Positions 33,514-43,135 of a DNA stretch of 64,000 nt are shown piece after piece. The stretch lies in NCBI GenBank assembly GCA_036824045.1, contig DAITAZ010000002.1, positions 1 to 64,000 of the forward strand, read 5' to 3'. A program made the position numbers and the translations under genes. Numbering within the stretch: position 1 is the stretch's first letter; each line of letters starts with the position of its first letter. The notes under the pieces were generated by a model. The model was not told the origin of the DNA and made no database searches. It saw only the letters and a program-made list of their open reading frames with translations. This DNA is from DAITAZ01 sp036824045 (GTDB taxonomy: Bacteria > Pseudomonadota > Gammaproteobacteria > Burkholderiales > Rhodocyclaceae).

Positions 33514-35487
33514 ATGAAATCCCAGAGTTACGACGAGAGTTCTTTCAGAGTGCTCAAAGGACTGGAACCAGTCCGCGAGCGCCCCGGGATGTATACCCGA
33601 ACCGATTCGCCCGCCCACATCATCCAGGAAGTGATCGACAACGCGGCGGATGAGGCGCTCGCGGGGTTCGCGAAGTCCATTCATGTGCGGCTGCATCTAG
33701 ACGGTTCAGTGACGGTGACTGACGACGGACGAGGCATCCCCGTTGGGCTCCATCCGGAAGAACAAATTCCGGTCGTCGTGCTGGCGTACACGCGCTTGCA
33801 CGCAGGCGGAAAGTTCGACAAGAAGAAGGGGAATTCCGCTTACGCATTTTCGGGTGGTTTGCACGGCGTCGGCGTAGCGGTAACCAATGCGCTATCGCTG
33901 AAAGTTGAAGTTGAGGTCAAACGGGAGGGCAAGGTTTTCGGCGTGTCCTTCAGTCGCGGAGGAGAGGATATCTCTCCACTGAAGGAACTGGGGTCTTGTG
34001 GCCGGAAGACGGGAACCAAAGTCCAAGTCTGGCCGGACCCCGTCTATTTCGAACAGCCACGGGTTCCTCAGCCAGAGCTGGAGCGCATGCTCCGCTCCAA
34101 AGCGGTGCTGCTGCCGGGGACGAAAGTCACCCTCGAAATCGAGCAAAACCAACGGGAACCTTTGATCAAAAGCTGGGCGTATCCCGATGGACTCTCGGGC
34201 TACTTAAAGGAACTAGCGGGCGATCTCGAAGCCGTGACCCCTCCCTACTCCGGGGAGAAATTCGCGGAGGATGGCCATCCGGATTTTTCCCCGGGCGAAG
34301 GTGCTGCGTGGGCAATCGCCTGGTTTGAACACGCGGTGTCCAGTGAGTCCTACGTCAACCTCATCCCTACCGTGGCAGGAGGTACCCACGAGTCGGGCCT
34401 GCGAGCCGGCATTTTCGATGCGGTTAAATCGTTTATCGAGCACCATGGTCTGCTCCCCAGGGGAGTGAAACTGCAGCAGGAAGATGTCTGCGCACGAATG
34501 GGTTTTGTTTTGTCCGCTCGGCTTCTGGACCCCCAGTTCCAAGGCCAGGTGAAGGAAAAGCTGAACTCCCGCGAGGCTGTAAAACTCGTTTCGAGCATGA
34601 TGCGCGATCCTTTCGAGATCTGGCTGAATCTCAACGTCGATGCGGGCAGGGCCATTTCCGAGTTAGCCATCAGGCAAGCATTGGCCCGCCAGAAAAACGC
34701 ACAAAAGGTCGAAAAAAGAAAACAGTCCGGCGTTGCGGTGTTGCCAGGAAAGCTCTCGGATTGCGAGTCTACCGATCTGACCGAGAACGAACTCTTCCTC
34801 GTCGAGGGTGACTCCGCAGGCGGTTCCGCCAAGATGGCGCGGAACAAGGAAACCCAGGCGATCTTGCCCTTGCGGGGAAAGGTCCAGAACGCCTGGGAGA
34901 TCGAATCCGGGCGCTTGCTGGCAAACAACGAGATCCACGATATTGCCGTCGCGCTCGGCGTGGACCCCCACAGCCAAGACGACACCACCGATCTGTCCGG
35001 CCTGCGTTATGGCAAGGTGGTCATCATGTCCGATGCCGACGTGGACGGCGCGCACATCCAAACCCTTCTTCTGACGCTGTTCTTCCGCCACTTCCCGCAA
35101 CTCATCGAGCACGGCCATATCTATATCGCCCAACCTCCCCTCTACCGTGTGGACATTCCGGCGAGTGGTAAGAAGCGCCCTGCCCGGCGCCTGTATGCCT
35201 TGGATGAGGGGGAGCTGACCGCGATACGGGACCGACTGGGGCGGGAAGGAATTCGGGAAGATCAGATTGAGGTCGGGCGCTTCAAAGGGCTTGGAGAAAT
35301 GAATCCGGACCAACTACGCGAGACCACAATGGACCCTGCCACACGCCGCGTACTCCCGGTGTATGTGAGGCCAGATGCGGCCGCCGAGACCCGACACATG
35401 TTCAACCTGCTCATGGGAAAAGGGGAAGCGTCTTCCCGCCGTGCGTGGATGGAAAAGAACGGCGATTCCGTCGAAGCCGACATTTGA
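33514..35487 (+). CDS. parE: Topoisomerase IV subunit B
   Basis: A 657-residue type IIA topoisomerase ATPase subunit. GHKL motifs EVIDNAADEALAGF, DDGRGIPVG and SGGLHGVGVAVTNALS, transducer motif VAGGTHESGLRAGIF, TOPRIM motifs EGDSAGGSAKMARN and MSDADVDGAHIQTLLL, and C-terminal ARRAWMEKNG are present. Short overall length and partnership with parC (125 bp downstream) mark it as ParE rather than GyrB. I start at MKSQSYDESSFRVLKGLEPV, matching the family start; an in-frame ATG at 33433 would add 27 residues without similarity. Neither start has a clear ribosome-binding site. Confidence 0.95.
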   Translation: MKSQSYDESSFRVLKGLEPVRERPGMYTRTDSPAHIIQEVIDNAADEALAGFAKSIHVRLHLDGSVTVTDDGRGIPVGLHPEEQIPVVVLAYTRLHAGGKFDKKKGNSAYAFSGGLHGVGVAVTNALSLKVEVEVKREGKVFGVSFSRGGEDISPLKELGSCGRKTGTKVQVWPDPVYFEQPRVPQPELERMLRSKAVLLPGTKVTLEIEQNQREPLIKSWAYPDGLSGYLKELAGDLEAVTPPYSGEKFAEDGHPDFSPGEGAAWAIAWFEHAVSSESYVNLIPTVAGGTHESGLRAGIFDAVKSFIEHHGLLPRGVKLQQEDVCARMGFVLSARLLDPQFQGQVKEKLNSREAVKLVSSMMRDPFEIWLNLNVDAGRAISELAIRQALARQKNAQKVEKRKQSGVAVLPGKLSDCESTDLTENELFLVEGDSAGGSAKMARNKETQAILPLRGKVQNAWEIESGRLLANNEIHDIAVALGVDPHSQDDTTDLSGLRYGKVVIMSDADVDGAHIQTLLLTLFFRHFPQLIEHGHIYIAQPPLYRVDIPASGKKRPARRLYALDEGELTAIRDRLGREGIREDQIEVGRFKGLGEMNPDQLRETTMDPATRRVLPVYVRPDAAAETRHMFNLLMGKGEASSRRAWMEKNGDSVEADI

Positions 35488-35612
35488 CCCTCGTCTTCGT
35501 GGCGTATGCCCCCCGGCTCCGAACAACCTCGAATTTCAGGCCGCGCATGCCCCCCCGGCCGTCCGGACTCCAGTGGTAATAAACAACTGTCAGTCAGTCA
35601 CCTAGCCCCTCT

Positions 35613-37958
35613 ATGAACCAAGAAACCCTTGATCTCTTCCCCCCTACCCCCTCCTCCGGTAACGATGTTCCAGCGGGGGATGACTCGGCGGACGAACGAC
35701 TGGCACTGGATTCATATGCCGAGCGGGCCTATCTGTCCTACGCCATGAGCGTAGTCAGATCCCGCGCGCTGCCGGAAGTGGGCGACGGCCTCAAGCCCGT
35801 CCAGCGACGCATCCTATATGCCATGAACGAGATGCGCCTGAGCGCCACCGCCAAGCACGTCAAATCGGCACGGGTAGTCGGAGACGTGATCGGTAAATAC
35901 CACCCTCATGGCGACACGAGCGTGTACGACGCGATGGTACGTGTGGCCCAGGATTTCTCACTGCGCTACCCGTTGGTGGATGGGCAAGGCAACTTTGGCT
36001 CGCGGGACGGAGATTCCGCTGCTGCCATGCGCTACACGGAATGCAGGCTCACACCCATCGCTGATCTGCTGCTCTCTGAGATCGATCGCGGCACCGTGGA
36101 CTTCGTCCCGAACTACGATGGTGCTTTCCGGGAGCCAAGAATGCTCCCCGCCCGCCTTCCCTTTGTGCTTCTCAATGGCGCATCGGGTATCGCGGTAGGC
36201 ATGGCAACCGAGATTCCGCCCCATAACTTGCGGGAAGTGGCTGCGGCAGTCTGCCATTTCATCCGCAATCCGGACGCGACCATTGACGAACTGCTTGACC
36301 ACCTGCCCGGTCCGGACTTTCCTGGTGCCGGCCAACTCATCTCCACACCAGCAGATATCCGCAATGTCTATGCCACTGGGCGAGGCAGCTTCCGCATGCG
36401 CGCGCGCTGGCGGATCGAGGAACTGGCCAGAAACCAGTGGCGCGTCATTGTGACGGAACTCCCCCACGGCGTTTCAACAGCTCAGGTCCTGAGCGAAATC
36501 GAGTCCATCACTAATCCCCAGCCTCGAGCAGGAAAAAAAGATGTCAGCCAGGAACAGAAAGTACTGAAACAGCTTGTGCTCGCTGCGCTGGATACGGCGA
36601 GGGACGAATCGAACGAGAAGGAACCTGTACGACTGATGCTTGAGCCGAAGTCTTCCCGGATGAACCGGGATGACTTTATGGCTGTGCTGCTCATGAACAC
36701 GAGCCTGGAAGCGAATGTTCCCGCCAACCTGACAATGATCGGAGGCAACGGTCGTCCTCAGCAAAAGAACCTCCTGCAGATCATCTCCGAGTGGGTGGAA
36801 TTCCGTTACACGACGGTCACCCGCCGCTGTCTGAATCGCCTCGAAGAAGTGAAGCGGCGGATGCACATCCTGGAAGGGAGGCTATCTGCATTCCTTCGTA
36901 TCGAGGAAGTGATCGCTTGTATTCGCGGGTCCGACGACCCAAAGAGCGACCTGATAACGCGCTTCTCGCTCACCGAAATCCAGGCTGAGGACATTCTGGA
37001 GATCCGGCTGCGCCAACTGGCGCGTCTGGAAGGGATCAAAATTGAACGGGAGCTTGCTGGCCTCAGTGACGAACAAAGCGAGCTTTCTCGCATCCTGAGC
37101 GAACGGCAGGCGCTTACCGCCCTGATTCTGCGGGAGATTGATGGAGATTCGGCCAAATATGGCGATGCCCGCAGAACGCTCATTGAGGCAGTCGCTCCGG
37201 CGGTCACCCAAACCCTCAACGTACCGGACGAGCCCGTGACAATCATCCTCTCCCGCAATGGCTGGATCAGGATGCGGCAGGGCCACGGAATCGATCCGAC
37301 GAGCATCAGCTATAAGGCCGGCGACTTCCCGTTTATCGTTGCGGAATCCCGGACCACCTGGCCGTTGATCCTGATCGACACGGAAGGGCGCGCATATTCC
37401 CTGCGAACGCATGACCTGCCTACCGGCAGAGGCGATGGCGCACCGGTATCCACCATGATCGAACTCCCCAAAGGCGCTCGTCTGGCCCAAGCCGTAACAG
37501 CACCGACTGACAGTTCATGGCTCTTCGCAAACTCGGGTGGATACGGATTCATCGCGAGCCTGGGAGAACTCGTTTCCCGGAACAAAGCCGGGAAATCTTT
37601 CATGACGCTGGAGCACGGGGAGGACATCTTGCCGCCTCAGCCGGCAGACGCGCGATGGGTCGCTGTCGGCACTTCGAACGGAAGGCTGGGGATCATCGAG
37701 ATTGCTGAAATCAGAAGACAAGCTGCGGGCAAAGGCACACTGCTGCTCAAGTTGGACAGTGGCCATACGATCACTGCTACTGCAACCCTGGATGAAACAG
37801 CTCTGCTGGTCAGCGGAACAAGCAAAGGAAAAAAGAGAGTGGAACCGACTCTCTCCCTTCAACAGCTAAAGCCTTACCAGTGTTCAAGGGGAAAGAAAGG
37901 CCATCCCGTCCCCGGCGTGGCAACCATTGCCCTGCTCACTCGCGTAACTGCCAAATAA
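35613..37958 (+). CDS. parC: Topoisomerase IV subunit A
   Basis: A 781-residue DNA-cleaving subunit. The catalytic Tyr is in AAMRYTECRL (about residue 147); the quinolone-resistance region KYHPHGDTSVYDAMVRVAQD shows His-Pro-His-Gly-Asp-Thr-Ser; GNFGSRDGDSAAAMRYTE follows. The C-terminal beta-pinwheel (about residues 520-770) is degenerate in the GyrA box, as expected for ParC. With ParE it decatenates daughter chromosomes. It ends 38 bp from the convergent flippase gene, the border of the polysaccharide cluster. Confidence 0.96.
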   Translation: MNQETLDLFPPTPSSGNDVPAGDDSADERLALDSYAERAYLSYAMSVVRSRALPEVGDGLKPVQRRILYAMNEMRLSATAKHVKSARVVGDVIGKYHPHGDTSVYDAMVRVAQDFSLRYPLVDGQGNFGSRDGDSAAAMRYTECRLTPIADLLLSEIDRGTVDFVPNYDGAFREPRMLPARLPFVLLNGASGIAVGMATEIPPHNLREVAAAVCHFIRNPDATIDELLDHLPGPDFPGAGQLISTPADIRNVYATGRGSFRMRARWRIEELARNQWRVIVTELPHGVSTAQVLSEIESITNPQPRAGKKDVSQEQKVLKQLVLAALDTARDESNEKEPVRLMLEPKSSRMNRDDFMAVLLMNTSLEANVPANLTMIGGNGRPQQKNLLQIISEWVEFRYTTVTRRCLNRLEEVKRRMHILEGRLSAFLRIEEVIACIRGSDDPKSDLITRFSLTEIQAEDILEIRLRQLARLEGIKIERELAGLSDEQSELSRILSERQALTALILREIDGDSAKYGDARRTLIEAVAPAVTQTLNVPDEPVTIILSRNGWIRMRQGHGIDPTSISYKAGDFPFIVAESRTTWPLILIDTEGRAYSLRTHDLPTGRGDGAPVSTMIELPKGARLAQAVTAPTDSSWLFANSGGYGFIASLGELVSRNKAGKSFMTLEHGEDILPPQPADARWVAVGTSNGRLGIIEIAEIRRQAAGKGTLLLKLDSGHTITATATLDETALLVSGTSKGKKRVEPTLSLQQLKPYQCSRGKKGHPVPGVATIALLTRVTAK

Positions 37959-37995
37959 CTCAACCTCTCTGGCCCCTGAGTTTGGTCAGAATCTG

Positions 37996-39498
37996 CTATC
38001 GAACTCGGGCAATAACATGGCGCCTCACTACGGATAACGAAGCGCCACAAGCGATCAGCGAAAGAACGCCAACCGACAGGAGAGTCACAACATTTCCAAA
38101 TGATCGCCCGGAAGTGGCAGGGCCGTGTATTGCGTACAAACCCCAAACCATCAACACCGTTGCAATGATCGGGTATGCGAAAGATTCCCGAATCCAGCGT
38201 ATGCCCTCACCCTTCATGATCCGCATATGCATTGCCGGAATGTAAACCACTAAGTAAACCACGTTAACGATGGGCCACACAAAAGCCGCCCCGGTCAACC
38301 CAAAGTTTGTTGCGAGGAAGTAAATCAGCGGTACGACACCAAGGGCAACGAAAAAACTGGTCCGAACCGACAAGCTTGTCCATCCATGAGCGATCTGTGC
38401 GCAGTAAGGAAGAAAGGACAGCGCATTGAGCATGTTGCCGAAGCACAACAGCGTCAGTGGCCACTGAGCAGCTTTGGCAATCGCTGGATTCTGGGTCCAG
38501 AGTAACAGGGTGTCGTGTGCAAAGAACGCAATTGAAACCGATACAGGAACAACCGCAAAAGCCATGAATTGACTACTGCGATGATATAAATAGCTCGCAC
38601 CAACTGGATCGTCGGCCGCAATCAGCTCAGTCAATCTGGGACCTACTGCAGTCGAGATCGGAAGTGCCAGACGCATCACGACAACCGAAAGCGTCCATCC
38701 AATTGTGTAGTAGCCGTAATCTTCAAGTGGAAGCAGCGCAGACAAGAACAGCTTGTCTGCGTACATGATAAACAACCCAAACAAGTTACCTGCCGCAACG
38801 CCCGCAGCAAAGTCTTTCACTCGTACGAGTTCCTGAATATGCAGACGAGGCAATCGCCATCTAGCGGGCAACTCGGTCCAAACACATACTCTGAGAATTA
38901 CAATGCTAGCGACGCCAACCAGCAACTGCCAGTATAAGAATGCTTCCAACGTGGGGGACACGAGCCAGAGAATTGCCCCCCCTCCAGCACTTCGCGCTGT
39001 ATTAACCACTGCACCAACCCAATTGTTGAGAACCTGACGCTGTTGCCCACTCAGACAACCAGCGTACAATGAATTGGGAAAGTACAAGCAAAACAACAAT
39101 GATTGAATTTGAATCGCATTAACAATCTCTGCCTTCGGAATGGCAGAGCTGTTAAGCCACTTGCCGGCAATGAAGGGCGCGGCCAGAACCGCTACCAGGG
39201 CAACAAAAGCTCCAATGCAATAAACAACAATTTCCAGGCTCTCCAGAAGCCTTTGGACCCTGCGTTGGTCCACTTCCCCCCCACCACCAGAAGCTTTGGC
39301 CAATTCTTGTGCCGCAGCGGCCCCGATTCCCAGTTCCAGGACCGAAAACAGCGAAGTCATCGTAGTAAAGAAGCCGATCATTCCGTAGCCTTCCGGGCCA
39401 AGGAAATGCAGAAATACCGGGACAAACACGATCCCTATAATCGACCCCCAAACCGTGCCAATTACATTTGCAACCGTGTTTCTTTTTACTACGCTCAT
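37996..39498 (-). CDS. Wzx-type polysaccharide flippase
   Basis: A 500-residue integral membrane protein of the MOP/oligosaccharide flippase superfamily with about 12-14 predicted transmembrane segments. The start NTVANVIGTVWGSIIGIVFV and FLHFLGPEGYGMIGFFTTM are typical of the PST family, where G-x-E/x-Y-G occurs after TM1. It presumably flips lipid-linked repeat units across the inner membrane. It is the last gene of the cluster on the minus strand. The base composition here and in the next genes looks more AT-rich than in the flanking housekeeping genes. Confidence 0.85.
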   Translation of the reverse strand: MSVVKRNTVANVIGTVWGSIIGIVFVPVFLHFLGPEGYGMIGFFTTMTSLFSVLELGIGAAAAQELAKASGGGGEVDQRRVQRLLESLEIVVYCIGAFVALVAVLAAPFIAGKWLNSSAIPKAEIVNAIQIQSLLFCLYFPNSLYAGCLSGQQRQVLNNWVGAVVNTARSAGGGAILWLVSPTLEAFLYWQLLVGVASIVILRVCVWTELPARWRLPRLHIQELVRVKDFAAGVAAGNLFGLFIMYADKLFLSALLPLEDYGYYTIGWTLSVVVMRLALPISTAVGPRLTELIAADDPVGASYLYHRSSQFMAFAVVPVSVSIAFFAHDTLLLWTQNPAIAKAAQWPLTLLCFGNMLNALSFLPYCAQIAHGWTSLSVRTSFFVALGVVPLIYFLATNFGLTGAAFVWPIVNVVYLVVYIPAMHMRIMKGEGIRWIRESFAYPIIATVLMVWGLYAIHGPATSGRSFGNVVTLLSVGVLSLIACGASLSVVRRHVIARVR

Positions 39499-39616
39499 TA
39501 TCCAAACCTAATAATTGTGGTCAATAATACAATCCGCTACAAACTCATCGGCTCAACAACTCATCAAGAATAGTTCTTCAGAAAGCTTAGTGCAAGCACC
39601 AAGAACCTTCGCATGA

Positions 39617-39648
39617 GCAAAAAAAAAGCAATCGAACCGATTGCTTTT
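39617..39648 (-). terminator. Terminator after the polymerase/ligase gene
   Basis: AAAAGCAATCG (39624-39634) pairs over 11 bp with CGATTGCTTTT (39638-39648), loop AAC. On the minus strand it is followed by a run of eight T, 20 nt past the stop at 39668. The flippase would then need its own promoter within 39499-39616. Confidence 0.88.
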
Positions 39649-39667
39649 TCCTGGAGTCTACGACCTG

Positions 39668-41077
39668 CTACCTGGATCTGTTCCCGCCCTGGTTGCGTTT
39701 TGACTGCAAAAGCGCAGCGCGATAGTAATTAGCCATGCCGAGTAACAAAAAGACGGTTGGCGCATAGGCAACCGCCATAAATGTCACAAACGTCACAACC
39801 ATGCCAAGAAATACCGCGCTCGGCGTGAACTGCAACGAGAACGGAATTTTTGTTCTCGCCAACTTCAATAGCTTGAAGCCACTGCCAACGATCACCGCTA
39901 TGATGAGTCCTAGGCCAACAATCCCAAGCTCGGAAATAATCTTCAGATAGCCGGCTTTTGCAGTAAATGCAGTATTGGCCGCATAGCTTGCATATTCTTC
40001 AAGCAAGTAAGCATTGGCGTACAAGTGTGCATTACCCAGACCGAGACCAAATATCAAGTTAAGAGGATGATCGGCAAAGTAAGCAATGATTGCATCATCA
40101 AAATCCTCAATGAGCGGATCAGGGCGACCAATCGTACGGGAATAGACCAGATCCCACAAAGAGTAATCAAATATCCATTCAATCAACGTAGCAGACACGG
40201 CTACAAATACGAATGTTCCAAGCAGCGCCTGCACAAAGCCAGCCATCGACACCACTCTGAGCAATGGTCCTGCCAGGAAGACCACACTGGTAAGAACCAC
40301 CACTCCAATCGCCAGAAGAATAAACGACGATGTGGACCAGGTGAGCAGAATGCCGATCAAGAGTATCAATGCTGACAAAATCTGGATCGCTTTGAAGCGG
40401 GCTCCGGCCTGCTTCATCGCGAACATCATCAATAGCGCTGTTGCAAGCGAAGTACCGCAATTTCTTGGCTCACCGCTAAGCGAATTCATCCGCGGAATCG
40501 CGTCCCCCCCCATACCGATCAATGCTTCGCGCGATGCTTCACCGGTCAGCCATTCATTAAACGCGCCAATGGGTAACGGATTGTTGCCCGTTGCCATCCA
40601 TACGGCAATTTGAAAGTACCCGACAAGCGCTAGAAGCACACATGAGTAAATAAATACGTTACCCACCTTGTCGACTTCTAGTGGATGACGTAAGAGCGGG
40701 GGAATGACAAAAACTGGAGCCAAAGTCAGCACAAACACCACAACCTGCAAGATCCAGCGAATCTCGGTACTTCTTAGCACACCACCATATACGTCAATGT
40801 CCGGCAGATTGAACGAGTTGAGAATACTGTTCGCAAGTACGTAGGCACACAGAACTGCGACGGGTGCGCCGATAGCTCTAATCCTCTTGTTAAAGATCGC
40901 TCTGACCAGAAGAGGTAAAAAGAATACTTGATAAGCAGAGATTGCCACACCTATGTCCGCACCAACCCCGGACCACGGAATTAGCGCCACCGCGCACATT
41001 ACTGCCAGCGCAGGGCGCTTTATGGTGAGCCAAACAGCAATTACCGAAATTGCTCCGATAAAGACATAGGCTAGCAT
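39668..41077 (-). CDS. O-antigen polymerase/ligase-like membrane protein
   Basis: A 469-residue polytopic membrane protein with about 12 hydrophobic segments and a large periplasmic loop (roughly residues 295-365). The loop carries the RTIGRPDPLIEDFDDAI and GLGLGNAHLYA segments, a layout typical of the Wzy/WaaL O-antigen ligase superfamily. The pattern R-x-x-x-W near short conserved stretches is weak, so polymerase (Wzy) and ligase (WaaL) cannot be separated. Given Wzx and Wzc in the same cluster, Wzy-type polymerase is the more likely role. It ends with a strong intrinsic terminator. Confidence 0.75.
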   Translation of the reverse strand: MLAYVFIGAISVIAVWLTIKRPALAVMCAVALIPWSGVGADIGVAISAYQVFFLPLLVRAIFNKRIRAIGAPVAVLCAYVLANSILNSFNLPDIDVYGGVLRSTEIRWILQVVVFVLTLAPVFVIPPLLRHPLEVDKVGNVFIYSCVLLALVGYFQIAVWMATGNNPLPIGAFNEWLTGEASREALIGMGGDAIPRMNSLSGEPRNCGTSLATALLMMFAMKQAGARFKAIQILSALILLIGILLTWSTSSFILLAIGVVVLTSVVFLAGPLLRVVSMAGFVQALLGTFVFVAVSATLIEWIFDYSLWDLVYSRTIGRPDPLIEDFDDAIIAYFADHPLNLIFGLGLGNAHLYANAYLLEEYASYAANTAFTAKAGYLKIISELGIVGLGLIIAVIVGSGFKLLKLARTKIPFSLQFTPSAVFLGMVVTFVTFMAVAYAPTVFLLLGMANYYRAALLQSKRNQGGNRSR

Positions 41078-41125
41078 CTGACCCGCTCCTAATTTTAGTT
41101 CTATATTTGATCTGAAAAACGATTG

Positions 41126-41156
41126 CAGCTACTCGATTCATTCCATCGAGTAGCTG
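41126..41156 (-). terminator. Hairpin after the CDP-glucose synthase gene
   Basis: An 11-bp perfect stem (CAGCTACTCGA 41126-41136 / TCGAGTAGCTG 41146-41156) with a 9-nt loop lies 12 nt past the stop at 41169. A TTTTT tract follows seven bases after the stem on the minus strand, so termination may be inefficient. Confidence 0.6.
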
Positions 41157-41168
41157 ACTGTATTCAAT

Positions 41169-41942
41169 TTAAGACTTCCACACCATCCACGGTGGGTTCG
41201 GTTTTTTGGCCAGTTCTTCCAAGTGGTTCTTGTCCCGAAGGCTGTCCATTGCATACCAGAAATCACTGAACTGATATGCGACGAGGTTCCCTTCCGTCGC
41301 GAGTGCTTGCAAGGGTTCTTTTTCAAATACGGTTGAGTCCCCCTCGATATAGTCGAACACACTTGGCTCGAGCACAAAGAACCCGCCATTAACCCATCCA
41401 CCATCACCGACAGGCTTCTCCTGGAAGCGCCGAATTGTGCTTCCTTCCATTTCGAGCGCACCAAAACGCCCAGGAGGCTGAACAGCCGTCATTGTCGCCT
41501 TTTTCCCATGGCTTCTGTGGAAACTTAAAAGCTCATTGACGTTGACGTTACTCACGCCGTCCCCATAGGTCAGGAAAAAAGTCTCCCCACCCACGTAGTC
41601 TTTGATGCGCCGAACCCGGCCGCCCGTCATAGTCTCCAGGCCTGTCTCGACGAGCGTAACCCGCCAAGGTTCAACGTATCGTTGATGCACCTCCATACTA
41701 TTTTCCTTCATGTCGATGGTTACATCCGACATGTGAAGAAAATAGTTCGAGAAGTACTCTTTAATCACGTATCCCTTGTATCCAAGACACACCACAAAGT
41801 CATTTATCCCATAGTGAGAATAAAGCTTCATGATGTGCCACAAAATGGGCTTTCCTGCAATTTCAATCATCGGTTTCGGACGAAGGTGTGATTCTTCGCT
41901 GATCCGAGTCCCATACCCACCTGCAAGAATGACAGCTTTCAT
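41169..41942 (-). CDS. rfbF: Glucose-1-phosphate cytidylyltransferase
   Basis: A 257-residue nucleotidyltransferase forming CDP-glucose from CTP and glucose 1-phosphate. N-terminal signature KAVILAGGYGTRISEESHLR with PKPMIEIAGKPILWHIMKLY; GYKGYVIKEYFSNYF and the TGGRVRRIKDYVG stretch are characteristic of RfbF rather than of RmlA or GalU. The product usually enters CDP-3,6-dideoxyhexose synthesis via CDP-glucose 4,6-dehydratase (RfbG), which is not encoded nearby. It lies between the GT4 gene and the polymerase/ligase gene, same strand. Confidence 0.93.
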   Translation of the reverse strand: MKAVILAGGYGTRISEESHLRPKPMIEIAGKPILWHIMKLYSHYGINDFVVCLGYKGYVIKEYFSNYFLHMSDVTIDMKENSMEVHQRYVEPWRVTLVETGLETMTGGRVRRIKDYVGGETFFLTYGDGVSNVNVNELLSFHRSHGKKATMTAVQPPGRFGALEMEGSTIRRFQEKPVGDGGWVNGGFFVLEPSVFDYIEGDSTVFEKEPLQALATEGNLVAYQFSDFWYAMDSLRDKNHLEELAKKPNPPWMVWKS

Positions 41943-41989
41943 AGTCGAATATCCAACAGTATCAATGGTCGAAACGTGAAATTACAATA

Positions 41990-43135
41990 CTAATGCCACA
42001 CCGCAATAGGATGTTTTGCTTGATCGTTAGTATCGGAAACAATTTCAAGAAAATACTTCGCGGCGCGACTTGGGCTGATCAAATTACCAGCACGTTTTGC
42101 TCTATTCTTGAGGTCAACGAGCTTTTCCCGATTAGATATCAGTTCATCGAGAATGAGATAAAGTTCTCCGGCACAGCCAGAACGGAACACTTCGCCGCAA
42201 TGTGCATGGTTGAGTACGTCGGATGCGCCAAGCCGGTCACTCGCTACAACCGCCATGCCCAAATGGATACCCTCGTTGATCCGGATCCCCCAGGGTTCGT
42301 CGAGGCCCGGGCAGACCAGAATATCTGAGCGCGCAAGCAAGCACTTAAGATCGGGGTCGGAGACGAACCCATGAAAGTTGACTTTGTGAGAAATCCCCAA
42401 CGCTTCCGCTTGGCGTTTGAGCGCATCGGCTTGATCGCCGGAGCCGACAATTTCGCACACATACTCTCTGTTTGCTTTGTTCAAGTAAGCCAACGCATCC
42501 AACAGAACGTGGTTTCCCTTGTAATGAGACAGATACCCCATTGAGATGATGCGGACAAGGGCATCGTGCGACTGCGCCAAGCTTTCTCCAGTAATCTGAG
42601 GTTCAGGAAAATACCCGAAACTGCGCACTTTCTCGATTGGCCACCCAGCCGCGATGCTTCCGTCTATTCGCTCACCCGACAAGCAGAACAGATGTCGAGC
42701 TTTCTCGATAATCCCTCTGCCTTTTCGGGGAACGCCCCACCTGAGGTATAGCTCCTTGGCGAGTTTCCTCAGCCCAGACTCCATGTTCAAGGGGCTTTCA
42801 GCCATGACGCAGTACGGTACTCCAAGCCGAGCCGCCCTCAGTGCTGCATAACGCCTTGCGGTGGGAGACAGATAGCCTCCAAAGACGTGCAGAGAATCTT
42901 TCTCTTCTCCCAGAATGCGATCAGATACAGATTGCCAGTCATCTGGCGGAAGTACGTCTAACTGAAAAGAGGTATTCAGATCGACCGTCCATCCCATTTT
43001 GGTCCGGGTAGCGTCCAGAGCCTCTTCAACTACCACACGTACACGATACTCACCGATCGCCGCACATTCCCGAAAGAAGGGCATGACCGACCTGCAGGCG
43101 TTGTTCCACCAGAAAACAATTGCTTTATACGGCAT
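41990..43135 (-). CDS. Glycosyltransferase, GT4-like
   Basis: A 381-residue GT-B protein. The C-terminal half has the group 1 pattern: LVRIISMGYLSHYKGNHVLL, EIVGSGDQADALKRQAEALG and the nucleotide-sugar E-x7-E-like region PGLDEPWGIRINEGIHLGMA. A variable N-terminal acceptor domain starts AIVFWWNNACRSVMPFFREC. Donor and acceptor are unknown. It overlaps the upstream GT2 gene by 11 bp, so both are probably translated together, and it precedes rfbF by 47 bp. Confidence 0.88.
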   Translation of the reverse strand: MPYKAIVFWWNNACRSVMPFFRECAAIGEYRVRVVVEEALDATRTKMGWTVDLNTSFQLDVLPPDDWQSVSDRILGEEKDSLHVFGGYLSPTARRYAALRAARLGVPYCVMAESPLNMESGLRKLAKELYLRWGVPRKGRGIIEKARHLFCLSGERIDGSIAAGWPIEKVRSFGYFPEPQITGESLAQSHDALVRIISMGYLSHYKGNHVLLDALAYLNKANREYVCEIVGSGDQADALKRQAEALGISHKVNFHGFVSDPDLKCLLARSDILVCPGLDEPWGIRINEGIHLGMAVVASDRLGASDVLNHAHCGEVFRSGCAGELYLILDELISNREKLVDLKNRAKRAGNLISPSRAAKYFLEIVSDTNDQAKHPIAVWH

